The notes beneath the pieces were generated by a model. That model searched no databases and had not been told where the DNA came from. It saw nothing but the letters and a program-made list of their open reading frames with translations. 64,000 nt of DNA from CAXSBR01 sp964252015. GTDB taxonomy: Bacteria > Actinomycetota > Actinomycetes > Mycobacteriales > Jatrophihabitantaceae. This document shows positions 24,866 through 33,504 of the stretch, one piece after another; position 1 is the first letter of the stretch, and each line of letters begins with the position of its first letter. A program made the translations under genes and the position numbers. The DNA lies in NCBI GenBank assembly GCA_964252015.1, contig CAXULW010000001.1, positions 124,001 through 188,000 on the forward strand. Direction: 5' to 3'.

Positions 24866-27403
24866 GTGACCAGTGAGCTGACCAGTGCTGCGCCGCTCGC
24901 CCCTGCCCCGGCGAAAACCTCGGCGCCGGTCGATCCGGCCCCGGAAGCTGTCCCGTCCACCGCTCCAACCGGACCGTCCACCGCTCCCACCGGACCGGGC
25001 GGGACGGACACGTTGCCGCGGTCGGGTCCGCTGACGGCGTCGTCCACGGTCGGCTCGGCGCTCCCGGCTGCGCCTGGCCCGGCGCCCGCCGGCGTCATGC
25101 GGACGCTCACCTGGCCCGAAGCCGAGCCCGCCCCCGACGAACCGGCCCGCTCACCGGCCCATCGGCGCCGGGTCCGCGACCGTCTGGCTGGTCGCATCGT
25201 CTCACCGCGCGGGCCGAGTATCCGGCCCGAACTGGAACCACTGATCGCCGTCCACAAGGCCGCGCACGCCAAAGCCGACATCCGGCTGCTGCAACGCACC
25301 TACGAAGTGGCCGAGCGCCAGCACCAGGGCCAGATGCGGCGCAGCGGCGACCCCTACATCACCCACCCGATTGCCGTAGCGATGATCCTGGCCGAGTTGG
25401 GCATGGACAGCATCACCCTGTCCGCCGCGCTCCTGCACGACACGGTGGAGGACACCGGGCTCAGCCTGGACGAGATCGTGCGCGACTTCGGCGGCGAGGT
25501 CGCACATCTGGTCAACGGGGTCACCAAACTCGACAAGGTCAAGTTCGGCGACGCCGCCGAGGCTGAAACGATTCGCAAGATGATCGTGGCCATGGCCCGC
25601 GACCCACGGGTGCTGGTGATCAAACTGGCCGACCGGCTGCACAACATGCGCACGCTGCGCTTCCTGCCCCCGGCCAAGCAGGAGCGCAAGGCCCGCGAGA
25701 CGCTCGAAGTGCTGGCGCCGCTGGCGCACCGCCTGGGCATGAACACGGTCAAGTGGGAGCTGGAGGACCTGGCCTTTGCCACCCTGTATCCCAAGCGGTA
25801 CGACGAGATCGTTCGGCTCGTGGCCGACCGGGCGCCGTCGCGCGACACCTACCTGGCCGAGGTGATCGACCGGGTCGGTCAGGATCTGAAGTCCGGCGGG
25901 ATCAAGGCCGCGGTCACCGGCCGGCCCAAGCACTACTACTCGATCTACCAGAAGATGATCGTGCGGGGACGCGACTTCACCGACATCCACGACCTGGTCG
26001 GTATCCGCATCCTGGTCGACTCGGTGCGCGACTGCTACGCGACGCTCGGGGTGGTCCACGCCAACTGGCAGCCGGTGCCGGGACGGTTCAAGGATTACAT
26101 CGCGATGCCGAAGTTCAACATGTACCAGTCGTTGCACACGACCGTGATCGGCCCGGGCGGCAAGCCGGTCGAGCTGCAGATCCGCAGCGTCTCGATGCAC
26201 CGCACGGCCGAGTACGGCATCGCCGCGCACTGGAAATACAAGGAGATCGGCGGCGTCGAGGCCGGACCAGGCGCCGGTTCGGATGAGATGGCGTGGCTGC
26301 GGCAGATGCTCGACTGGCAGCGCGAGGCCCAGCCGGCCGACGAGTTCCTCGACCACCTGCGCTTCGACCTGCGCACGAACGAGGTCCTCGTGTTCACCCC
26401 GGCCGGTGACGTCATCTCCCTGCCGGCCGGATCGACGCCGGTCGACTTCGCCTACGCCGTGCACACCGAGGTCGGCCACCACTGCGTGGGCGCGCGGGTC
26501 AACGGCAAGCTCGTCGCGCTGGAGAGCACCCTCGAGAACGGCAACACCGTCGAGGTGTTCACCTCCAAGAACGAGGGCGCCGGCCCGTCGCGGGACTGGC
26601 TGAACTTCGTCGTCTCGCCGCGGGCCAAGACCAAGATCCGGCAGTGGTTCGCCAAGGAACGCCGCGAGGACGCGATCGAGTCGGGCAAGAAGCAACTGTC
26701 CCGCTCGATGCGCAAGCAGGCATTGCCGCTGCAGCGACTGCTCGGCGGCGACGCGCTGCTCACCATCGCGGCCGAGATGCATCTGGCTGACGTCTCCGCC
26801 CTCTACGCGGCCATCGGTGAAGGTCAGGTTTCGGCCCAGTCCGTCGTCGCCCGTCTGGTCACCACCCTGGGTGGCCCGGACGGCGCGGAGGAGGACATCG
26901 CCGAGACGGTGCAGCCCGAGCGCACCCCCGGCCGTTCGGTGTCCGGTGGCGACGCGGGCGTGGTCGTCAAGGGCACCAGCGACGTCTGGGTCAAGCTGGC
27001 CCGATGTTGCACCCCCGTGCCCGGCGACGACATCCTCGGCTTCGTCACCCGCGGCGGCAGCGTGTCGATCCACCGGTTGAGCTGTACCAACGCCGACTCG
27101 CTGCAGGCCCAGCCCGAGCGTCTGGTCGAGGTCGAATGGGCGCCGTCGTCGGCGTCGGTGTTCGTCGTCTCGGTCCAGGTCGAGGCGCTGGACCGCAGCC
27201 GGCTGCTGTCCGACGTCAGCCGGGTGCTGGCCGAGGAACGGGTCAACATCCTGTCGGCGTCGGTGAGCACGAACCGGGACCGGGTCGCGGTCAGCAGGTT
27301 CACCTTCGAGATGGCCGAGGCCAAGCACCTCGGTCACCTGCTGCGCGCGGTCCGCAACGTGGAAGGCGTCTACGACGTCTACCGCATCCACGCCGCCAGC
27401 TGA
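24866..27403 (+). CDS. relA: Bifunctional (p)ppGpp synthetase/hydrolase
   Basis: Stringent-response enzyme of 845 aa. Residues 1-110 are a low-complexity Ala/Pro/Thr extension. The HD hydrolase domain follows (H191-D192 in HDTVEDT), then the synthetase domain, whose RFKD sequence (R407-K409) is the form found in bifunctional Rel enzymes. The TGS domain (VFTPAGDVISLPAGSTPVDF) and a C-terminal ACT domain complete the usual order. All catalytic residues I can check are present, so both activities are expected. The GTG start is preceded by GGGGGTGTC rather than a strong ribosome-binding site. Confidence 0.94.
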   Translation: MTSELTSAAPLAPAPAKTSAPVDPAPEAVPSTAPTGPSTAPTGPGGTDTLPRSGPLTASSTVGSALPAAPGPAPAGVMRTLTWPEAEPAPDEPARSPAHRRRVRDRLAGRIVSPRGPSIRPELEPLIAVHKAAHAKADIRLLQRTYEVAERQHQGQMRRSGDPYITHPIAVAMILAELGMDSITLSAALLHDTVEDTGLSLDEIVRDFGGEVAHLVNGVTKLDKVKFGDAAEAETIRKMIVAMARDPRVLVIKLADRLHNMRTLRFLPPAKQERKARETLEVLAPLAHRLGMNTVKWELEDLAFATLYPKRYDEIVRLVADRAPSRDTYLAEVIDRVGQDLKSGGIKAAVTGRPKHYYSIYQKMIVRGRDFTDIHDLVGIRILVDSVRDCYATLGVVHANWQPVPGRFKDYIAMPKFNMYQSLHTTVIGPGGKPVELQIRSVSMHRTAEYGIAAHWKYKEIGGVEAGPGAGSDEMAWLRQMLDWQREAQPADEFLDHLRFDLRTNEVLVFTPAGDVISLPAGSTPVDFAYAVHTEVGHHCVGARVNGKLVALESTLENGNTVEVFTSKNEGAGPSRDWLNFVVSPRAKTKIRQWFAKERREDAIESGKKQLSRSMRKQALPLQRLLGGDALLTIAAEMHLADVSALYAAIGEGQVSAQSVVARLVTTLGGPDGAEEDIAETVQPERTPGRSVSGGDAGVVVKGTSDVWVKLARCCTPVPGDDILGFVTRGGSVSIHRLSCTNADSLQAQPERLVEVEWAPSSASVFVVSVQVEALDRSRLLSDVSRVLAEERVNILSASVSTNRDRVAVSRFTFEMAEAKHLGHLLRAVRNVEGVYDVYRIHAAS

Positions 27404-27424
27404 CCCTCCCGCCCGACCACCCCC

Positions 27425-27561
27425 GACTTCGCGCCCGTGAGGGACGCGTTTGGTCGTGCTGAAGCGTCCCTGGCGGGCGCGGAGTCGGCGAGGTCTTGGG
27501 ACTTCGCGCCCGTGCGGGACGCGTTTAGTCGCGCTGAAGCGTCCCTGGCGGGCGCGAAGTC
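27425..27561 (+). repeat. Pair of 62-bp palindromic elements (copies 1 and 2)
   Basis: Copies at 27425-27486 and 27500-27561 are separated by 13 bases, a 75-base period. Each has 23-nt arms, GACTTCGCGCCCGTGAGGGA plus CGC on the left and the near-complement on the right, around a 16-nt loop. Arms are almost identical between copies; loops differ. The pair lies between relA and the convergent cyclophilin gene and could act as a bidirectional terminator. No T-run follows either hairpin. The same element, with the same geometry, is found at 60926-61062. Confidence 0.9.
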
Positions 27562-27586
27562 GGGGTGGGGGTGGACCCGGCTGGGG

Positions 27587-28405
27587 TCAGACCGGTTTGA
27601 TGGACGTGATCGTGATGGGCAGCTTGGGGGCCGTCTTGTCCGCGGCCAGACCGCCGGCGGCCTCCTTGTCAACCACGCCGAGCCCGGCCGTGACCGTGCC
27701 GATGACGGTGTAGGTCTTGGCCAGGCCGGCGGTCGAGTCGTTGTAGATGATGAAGAACTGGCCGCCGGTGCTGTTGGCGGCGCCGGTGTTGGCCATGGCG
27801 ATCACGCCGCGGCCGTAGGTCTCCTTGCCGGTGTACTCGTCGTTGACGGTGTAGCCGGGGCCGCCGTCGCCCTTGCCGGTGGGGTCGCCGCACTGGAGCA
27901 CGAAGATGCCGGTGTTGACCAGGCGGTGGCACGGGGTCTTGTCGTAGTACTTCTGCTGGACCAGCGACAGCACGCTCGCCACCGCACAGGGGCCGGTCTT
28001 GCGGTTCAGCGTGAAGGTCATGTTGCCGCGGGTGGTGACGACGGCGAGCTTGACCGTGCCGGTCTTGGGCGGCTTCGTGTTCGTGGGGATGGTGACCTTG
28101 CGGGCCGCGGTGCCACTCTTGGTGAACGTGCACGGGTACGGGGTCTTGGCCGCCGCGGCCACGGTGGCCGCTGGACTCGTGGTGGCCGCGGTGGTCGTCG
28201 CCGCCGTCGTGGCCGCGGCCTTCTTCTTGCCGCCGTCGTGGGTGAAGATGACGAAGGCGACCACGACGGCGATGACCACCAGGGTGCCGACGACGCTGGC
28301 GATCACGTTGGTCTGGCGCCGGCGGCGGGCGCGCTCCTGACGCTCGATGAGCTGGGCCTCGAGCTTGCGGCGCGCGGCTTCACGACGCTGCTTGCTGGTC
28401 GACAC
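27587..28405 (-). CDS. Membrane-anchored cyclophilin-type peptidyl-prolyl isomerase
   Basis: Protein of 272 aa: basic N-terminus (1-33, heptad-like Arg/Gln-rich helix), one membrane helix (about 34-54, TNVIASVVGTLVVIAVVVAF), an Ala/Thr linker (about 62-92) and a cyclophilin domain. Domain features include VTTRGNMTFTLNRK, YYDKTPCHRLVNTGIFVLQC and MANTGAANSTGGQFFI with the catalytic and substrate-pocket residues (H-R, Q-F-F). Expected to fold exported proteins outside the membrane. Relatives often carry this gene next to relA. The first 52 residues nearly match the FKBP-type neighbour. Confidence 0.9.
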   Translation of the reverse strand: MSTSKQRREAARRKLEAQLIERQERARRRRQTNVIASVVGTLVVIAVVVAFVIFTHDGGKKKAAATTAATTTAATTSPAATVAAAAKTPYPCTFTKSGTAARKVTIPTNTKPPKTGTVKLAVVTTRGNMTFTLNRKTGPCAVASVLSLVQQKYYDKTPCHRLVNTGIFVLQCGDPTGKGDGGPGYTVNDEYTGKETYGRGVIAMANTGAANSTGGQFFIIYNDSTAGLAKTYTVIGTVTAGLGVVDKEAAGGLAADKTAPKLPITITSIKPV

Positions 28406-28494
28406 GCGAACGTCCTTTCGCTACTGCGGATGGGGCCGCGACGAGTGCACGTGTCCGCCGCGTCAACCGACCGGGACCGGCTACACGCGCTGCG

Positions 28495-29223
28495 TCAGCC
28501 GACCACGGCCTTCGTGAGGTCGATCACGAACACCAGGGTGGAGTTGGCCGGAATGCCGGTCTGCGCGACCGCTTTGTAACCCAACGCGGCCGGAATGATG
28601 ACGACCCGCCGACCGCCGACCTTCATGGCCGGGATCTTGCCGGTGACGCCGGCGATGCCTTGGGAAAAGCCCGGGACGACACCGGAAAGCGGAAAAGATG
28701 CCGGTGCGCCCCGTTTCCAGGACTCGTCGAAGATGGCTCCGGTCTTGTACAGCGCACCGACGTACTGGACGGTCACCGTGTCCTTCGCCGTCGCGGCTGC
28801 GCCCTTGCCGACGACGAGGTCCTTGTACAGCACCGTCTTCGGGACCAGCGTGCCCTTGGACGTGACCCCGGGCCGACCCTTCAGGTCAGCGGCACCGGTG
28901 ACGGTGACTCCGTCGAAACGGACGGCCGCGCCCTTGGCCGCCGGGTAGGTCGTGGTCGGGGCGGCGCTGGTGGTCGGCGTCGTGGCGCTGGCGGCGCTCG
29001 AGGCGGTCGCGCTCGTCGAACTCGAGGCGGCGGACTTGGTTGACTTGTCCTCGTTGTTGGTGATCACGATGAATGCGACCGCGACGCCGATCACGACGAG
29101 CGTGCCCACCACGCTGGCGATCACATTGGTCTGCCGACGACGCCGGGCCCGCTCCTGGCGGGCCACCAACTGGCGCTCGAGCTTGCGCCGCGCGGCATCG
29201 CGGCGCTGCTTGGTCGTCGACAC
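28495..29223 (-). CDS. Membrane-anchored FKBP-type peptidyl-prolyl isomerase
   Basis: Protein of 242 aa: the same basic N-terminus and membrane helix as the downstream cyclophilin (residues 1-52), an Ala/Ser/Thr linker (about 60-95), and a C-terminal FKBP domain from about 130. FKBP features are DTVTVQYVGALYKTGAIFDE, FPLSGVVPGFSQGIAG, GGRRVVIIPAALGYK and IPANSTLVFVIDL. Probably extracytoplasmic, and co-transcribed with the cyclophilin gene 89 bases downstream. The 5' region, including the segment GGACGTTCGCGTGTCGAC at the start codon, is duplicated between the two genes. Confidence 0.9.
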   Translation of the reverse strand: MSTTKQRRDAARRKLERQLVARQERARRRRQTNVIASVVGTLVVIGVAVAFIVITNNEDKSTKSAASSSTSATASSAASATTPTTSAAPTTTYPAAKGAAVRFDGVTVTGAADLKGRPGVTSKGTLVPKTVLYKDLVVGKGAAATAKDTVTVQYVGALYKTGAIFDESWKRGAPASFPLSGVVPGFSQGIAGVTGKIPAMKVGGRRVVIIPAALGYKAVAQTGIPANSTLVFVIDLTKAVVG

Positions 29224-29442
29224 GCGAACGTCCTCTCGATAACTACGGGTGAACTACGGGGGATATCCGCGCAGAGTCTACGGACGGTTTGCGCGCCCCG
29301 AGCGGAGCGCGACGGTGGGGGCGCGAGTCTCAGCCTATTCATCGCACCGACCCGGCGGGGCCGAAACGGCTCCGCGCACGCCAGTAAGGTGGGTTCGTTG
29401 CCCACCGATTGGTGCGACATCCACTGCGCGTGAGAGGTACGA

Positions 29443-30165
29443 GTGCTCGTCGAAGGCTTTCCGGCCCGAGTGGCCGGCACCAACTGCTGGGTGGTGGCGC
29501 CGCAGGCGGGCGAGCAGTGCGTGATCGTCGACCCCGGCGTCGGCGTCGGGCCCGAACTGAACGAAATCATCGAACGGCACCGGCTGCATCCGGTGGCCGT
29601 CCTGCTGACGCACGGCCACATCGACCACACGTTCTCGGTCGTGCCGGTCTGCCAGGCCCGCGGCGTGGCCGCCTACATCCACCCGGCCGACCGCGACCAG
29701 CTCGCCGATCCGTGGTCCGGGCTCGGTCTGCCGTTCGGCGCGCCGATGCTGGGCATCTCCGGGCTGACGTTCGCCGAACCTGATGACGTCCGCGCCCTGG
29801 CCGATGGCGAGTCCCTCGAACTGGCCGGGCTGACCCTGCGGGTGGACAGCGCACCGGGTCACACCGCCGGTTCGGTCGTGTTCGGCACCGCCGACGGCGG
29901 CCCCGACGACGCGCCGGTGCTGTTCACCGGTGACCTGCTGTTCGCCGGTTCGATCGGGCGGATGGACATGCCCGGCGGCTCGGAAGCGGACATGGTGCGG
30001 TCGTTGAACCGGGTGGTGCTGCCGCGTCCCGATCACACCGTGGTGCACGCCGGGCACGGTGGTTCGACCACGATCGGCCGCGAACGCCGCACCAACCCGT
30101 ACCTGCAGAACGTGGACTGGGCGCCGGCCGGTTCGGGCTCGTTTGGGGCACCGGGTCGTGGCTGA
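29443..30165 (+). CDS. Metallo-beta-lactamase-fold hydrolase (glyoxalase II-like)
   Basis: Cytosolic protein of 240 aa with the metal ligands THGHIDH (zinc motif HxHxDH), a second histidine in APGHTAGSVVF, the bridging aspartate in LFTGDLLF and a late histidine in HAGHGGSTTI. The substrate is unknown; hydroxyacyl-thiol esters are the usual guess. The GTG at 29443 sits about 53 bases after a -10 candidate (TAAGGT, 29385-29390). It overlaps hisS by eight bases, the arrangement seen in mycobacteria. Confidence 0.85.
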   Translation: MLVEGFPARVAGTNCWVVAPQAGEQCVIVDPGVGVGPELNEIIERHRLHPVAVLLTHGHIDHTFSVVPVCQARGVAAYIHPADRDQLADPWSGLGLPFGAPMLGISGLTFAEPDDVRALADGESLELAGLTLRVDSAPGHTAGSVVFGTADGGPDDAPVLFTGDLLFAGSIGRMDMPGGSEADMVRSLNRVVLPRPDHTVVHAGHGGSTTIGRERRTNPYLQNVDWAPAGSGSFGAPGRG

Positions 30166-31528
30166 GCGCATCCGCGCGCTGAGCGGGTTCCCCGAACTGC
30201 TGCCGGCGCAGCGCGTCGTCGAGCAACAGATCCTCGACCAGCTGCGCGCGACGTTCGAGCTGCACGGTTTCGCCTCGGTCGAGACACGCGCGGCGGAGCC
30301 GCTGGACCAGCTACTGCGCAAGGGGGAGATCGAGAAGGAGGTCTACCTGCTGCGCCGGCTACAAGCCGAGCCGGACGACGCCGGCGACGCAGGATCGACG
30401 TTGGGGCTGCACTTCGACCTCACCGTGCCGTTCGCGCGGTATGTGCTGGAGAACGCCGGCAGACTCGACTTCCCGTTCCGTCGCTACCAGATCCAGAAGG
30501 CCTGGCGGGGCGAGCGACCGCAGGAGGGTCGCTATCGCGAGTTCACCCAGGCCGACATCGACGTGGTCGGCCGCGACGTGCTGCCGTTCCATCACGACGT
30601 CGAAGTGGCCCGGGTGATGGCCGAGGCGTTGTCGGCGCTGCCGATCCCGCCGTTGCGTATGCAGGTCAACAACCGCCGGCTGATGGAAGGTTTCTTCCGG
30701 GGTCTGGGGGCCGAGGACCCGCCCGCGGTGATGCGCACGATCGACAAGATGGACAAGATGCCCGCCGGTCGGATCGCCGAGTTGCTGGTCTCCGACGCGG
30801 GGTTGTCCGAGGGGCAGGCGTCCGCCTGTCTGGCGCTGGCCGAGATCCGTAGCGACGACACCTCGTTCGTCGAGCGGGTCCGCGCCCTGGGGGTCACGGA
30901 CTCCCTGCTCGAGCAAGGTCTGGCCGAGCTGGCCGAGGTGGTGGACGGGGCGCGCAGCGTGTCGTCCGAGCGGGTCACGGTCGAGGCCGATCTGCGTATC
31001 GCCCGCGGGCTGGACTACTACACCGGCACCGTGTTCGAGACGCGGATGTCGGGTTACGAGTCGATCGGGTCCGTCTGTTCCGGCGGGCGTTACGACTCGC
31101 TGGCCAGCGACGGACGAACGACCTATCCCGGCGTGGGAATCTCGTTGGGCGTCAGCCGCATGCTCGTGCCGCTGCTGGGTCGCGGATACCTCACGGGCAG
31201 CCGGTCCGTGCCCTCAGCGGTCCTGGTCGCGGTGGCCGACGAGGGCACCCGGGCGGATTCCGACGCGGTGGCCGCCGCGTTGCGCGCCCGCGGGATCGCC
31301 TGCGAGGTCGCCCCGTCGGCCCAGAAGTACGGCAAGCAGATCCGCTTCGCCGAGCGGCGCGGGATCCCGTTCGTGTGGTTCCCGCCCACCGTCGCCAACG
31401 ACGCTGATTCGGCGGCGCACGAGGTGAAGGACATCCGCAGCGGCGAGCAGTACCCGGCCGACCCAGCCGGGTGGCGCCCGCCCGCCGACGACCTGCGCGC
31501 CCGGGTCGTATCCGGCCACCGATCATGA
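30158..31528 (+). CDS. hisS: Histidyl-tRNA synthetase
   Basis: Class II synthetase of 456 aa. N-terminal LSGFPELLPAQRVVEQQILD, motif 2 (RYQIQKAWRGERPQEGRYRE), the histidine-specific ARGLDYYTGTVFE, and the C-terminal anticodon domain (ACEVAPSAQKYGKQIRFAE). The frame is open upstream, but GTG 30158, inside the end of the preceding gene, gives the expected N-terminus. Confidence 0.95.
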   Translation: MAERIRALSGFPELLPAQRVVEQQILDQLRATFELHGFASVETRAAEPLDQLLRKGEIEKEVYLLRRLQAEPDDAGDAGSTLGLHFDLTVPFARYVLENAGRLDFPFRRYQIQKAWRGERPQEGRYREFTQADIDVVGRDVLPFHHDVEVARVMAEALSALPIPPLRMQVNNRRLMEGFFRGLGAEDPPAVMRTIDKMDKMPAGRIAELLVSDAGLSEGQASACLALAEIRSDDTSFVERVRALGVTDSLLEQGLAELAEVVDGARSVSSERVTVEADLRIARGLDYYTGTVFETRMSGYESIGSVCSGGRYDSLASDGRTTYPGVGISLGVSRMLVPLLGRGYLTGSRSVPSAVLVAVADEGTRADSDAVAAALRARGIACEVAPSAQKYGKQIRFAERRGIPFVWFPPTVANDADSAAHEVKDIRSGEQYPADPAGWRPPADDLRARVVSGHRS

Positions 31529-31556
31529 ACGTTCAGCAGTATCGCGAGGGAGAAAA

Positions 31557-33362
31557 GTGATTCGCACGCACGAGGCGGGGACGCTGCGCGCGTCCGACGC
31601 CGGTACCACCGTCACCCTGGCCGGTTGGGTGGCTCGCCGCCGCGACCACGGCGGGGTGGCGTTCATCGACCTGCGTGACGCTTCGGGGATCGCGCAGGTG
31701 GTGATCCGCGAGGACACCGCACGGGGGCTGCGGTCGGAGTACTGCATCGCGGTTACGGGTGAGGTGCGGGTGCGGCCGGAGGGCAACACCAACGCCGCCA
31801 TCCCCACCGGTGAGATCGAGGTCGACGCGCAGACGGTCGAGGTGCTCAACGCCGCCGCCACGTTGCCGTTCCCGCTGGACGACCAGGCCGGCGTCGGCGA
31901 GGAAGCGCGGCTGAAGTACCGCTACCTGGACCTGCGCCGGGCGGGTCCGGCCGCGGCGATCCGGCTGCGCAGCAAGGTGAACCGGGCCGCGCGCGAGACC
32001 CTGCTCGACGCCGACTTCGTCGAGGTGGAGACGCCGACGCTGACCCGTTCCACCCCCGAGGGTGCGCGGGACTTCCTGGTGCCGGCTCGGTTGCGGCCGG
32101 GCAACTGGTACGCGCTGCCCCAGTCGCCGCAGCTGTTCAAGCAACTGCTCATGGTGGCCGGCCTGGAGCGGTACTTCCAGATCGCGCGCTGTTATCGCGA
32201 CGAGGACTTCCGCGCCGACCGCCAGCCCGAGTTCACCCAGCTCGACATCGAGATGAGCTTCGTCGACCAAGACGACATCATCTCCCTCGGCGAGCAGATC
32301 CTGAAGGCGGTGTGGGGCACGATCGGCGTCGAGGTCACCACGCCCGTGCCACGGATGACCTACGCCGAAGCCATGCGACGGTTCGGCTCGGACAAACCCG
32401 ACCTGCGCCTGGACCTGGAGCTGGTCGAATGCACCGACTACTTCACCGACACCCCGTTCCGGGTGTTCCAGGCGCCCTACGTCGGCGCCGTGGTCATGAC
32501 CGGGGGAGCGGCTCAGCCGCGTCGCCAGCTCGACGCCTGGCAGGACTGGGCCAAACAACGGGGCGCCCGCGGGTTGGCTTACGTGCTGGTGGGCGCGGAC
32601 GGCACCCTGTCCGGGCCGGTGGCCAAGAACCTGTCCGAGTCCGAGCGGGACGGCCTGGCCGCGTTCGTCGGGGCCGAGCCGGGGGACTGCGTGTTCTTCT
32701 CGGCCGGTCCGGTGAACCCGTCGCGAGCGCTGCTCGGCGCCGTCCGTCTCGAGGTCGGCCGGCGGCTCGGCCTCATCGACGAGGCGGCGTGGTCGTTCGT
32801 CTGGGTCGTCGACGCGCCACTGTTCGAGCTGGCGGCCGAGACCGACGACGTCGCCGTCGGTTCGGGGGCGTGGACGGCCGTGCACCACGCGTTCACCTCG
32901 CCCAAGCCCGAGTTCATGGACAGCTTCGACACCGACCCGGGATCCGCGTTGGCCTACGCCTACGACATCGTCTGCAACGGCAACGAGATCGGCGGCGGGT
33001 CGATCCGTATCCATCGCCGCGACGTGCAAGAACGCGTGTTCGCGATCATGGGTCTGGCCCCCGAGGACGCGCAGGAGAAGTTCGGCTTCCTGCTCGACGC
33101 GTTCGCGTTCGGGGCGCCTCCGCACGGTGGCATCGCGTTCGGGTGGGACCGCATCTGCGCATTGTTGTCGGGCACCGACTCGATCCGTGACGTCATCGCG
33201 TTCCCCAAGACCGGCGGCGGTTTCGACCCGTTGACCGCGGCCCCGGCCGGCATCACGCCCGCGCAGCGCAAGGAGGCCGGCATCGACTTCGTGGCCCGCG
33301 CGCCCGTGGAGAAGGCCAACGCCGAGACGTGGGACGAGACCACGCCCGGCGCGCCAGAGTAG
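31557..33362 (+). CDS. aspS: Aspartyl-tRNA synthetase
   Basis: Class II synthetase of 601 aa. N-terminal OB-fold anticodon domain (GWVARRRDHGGVAFIDLRDA), motif 2 region RYFQIARCYRDEDFRADRQP, the bacterial insertion (GAD) domain in the middle, and motif 3 GGIAFGWDRI. Length fits the bacterial type. In actinobacteria this enzyme often also charges tRNA-Asn for GatCAB; the sequence alone does not decide that. GTG with GAGGGAGA upstream. Confidence 0.95.
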   Translation: MIRTHEAGTLRASDAGTTVTLAGWVARRRDHGGVAFIDLRDASGIAQVVIREDTARGLRSEYCIAVTGEVRVRPEGNTNAAIPTGEIEVDAQTVEVLNAAATLPFPLDDQAGVGEEARLKYRYLDLRRAGPAAAIRLRSKVNRAARETLLDADFVEVETPTLTRSTPEGARDFLVPARLRPGNWYALPQSPQLFKQLLMVAGLERYFQIARCYRDEDFRADRQPEFTQLDIEMSFVDQDDIISLGEQILKAVWGTIGVEVTTPVPRMTYAEAMRRFGSDKPDLRLDLELVECTDYFTDTPFRVFQAPYVGAVVMTGGAAQPRRQLDAWQDWAKQRGARGLAYVLVGADGTLSGPVAKNLSESERDGLAAFVGAEPGDCVFFSAGPVNPSRALLGAVRLEVGRRLGLIDEAAWSFVWVVDAPLFELAAETDDVAVGSGAWTAVHHAFTSPKPEFMDSFDTDPGSALAYAYDIVCNGNEIGGGSIRIHRRDVQERVFAIMGLAPEDAQEKFGFLLDAFAFGAPPHGGIAFGWDRICALLSGTDSIRDVIAFPKTGGGFDPLTAAPAGITPAQRKEAGIDFVARAPVEKANAETWDETTPGAPE

Positions 33363-33379
33363 CGGTCCTGGCGAAGCGG

Positions 33380-33394
33380 TCTTGACCGTCAAGA
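33380..33394 (+). promoter_or_regulatory. Perfect 7-1-7 palindrome upstream of the NCS1 transporter
   Basis: TCTTGACCGTCAAGA is a perfect inverted repeat around one central base, located about 110 bases before the transporter start. Dyads of this size are typical operators for dimeric regulators. No regulator gene is adjacent, so the protein is unknown. Confidence 0.35.
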
Positions 33395-33504
33395 TCGCTG
33401 CGCCAGAAGCTGTCGTCGGCTGCGGAAACCGAGATTTAACACGAGATCAACCTGCCAGCCGCGAAGCTGAGGATTCTGAGATCACCCGATCTGAGGAGCC
33501 CCCC

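Noticed and set aside
27437..28579. Forward-strand open frame of about 380 codons over the cyclophilin gene
   Set aside because: Antisense to the cyclophilin gene, Gly/Val/Ala-rich and without recognisable domains.
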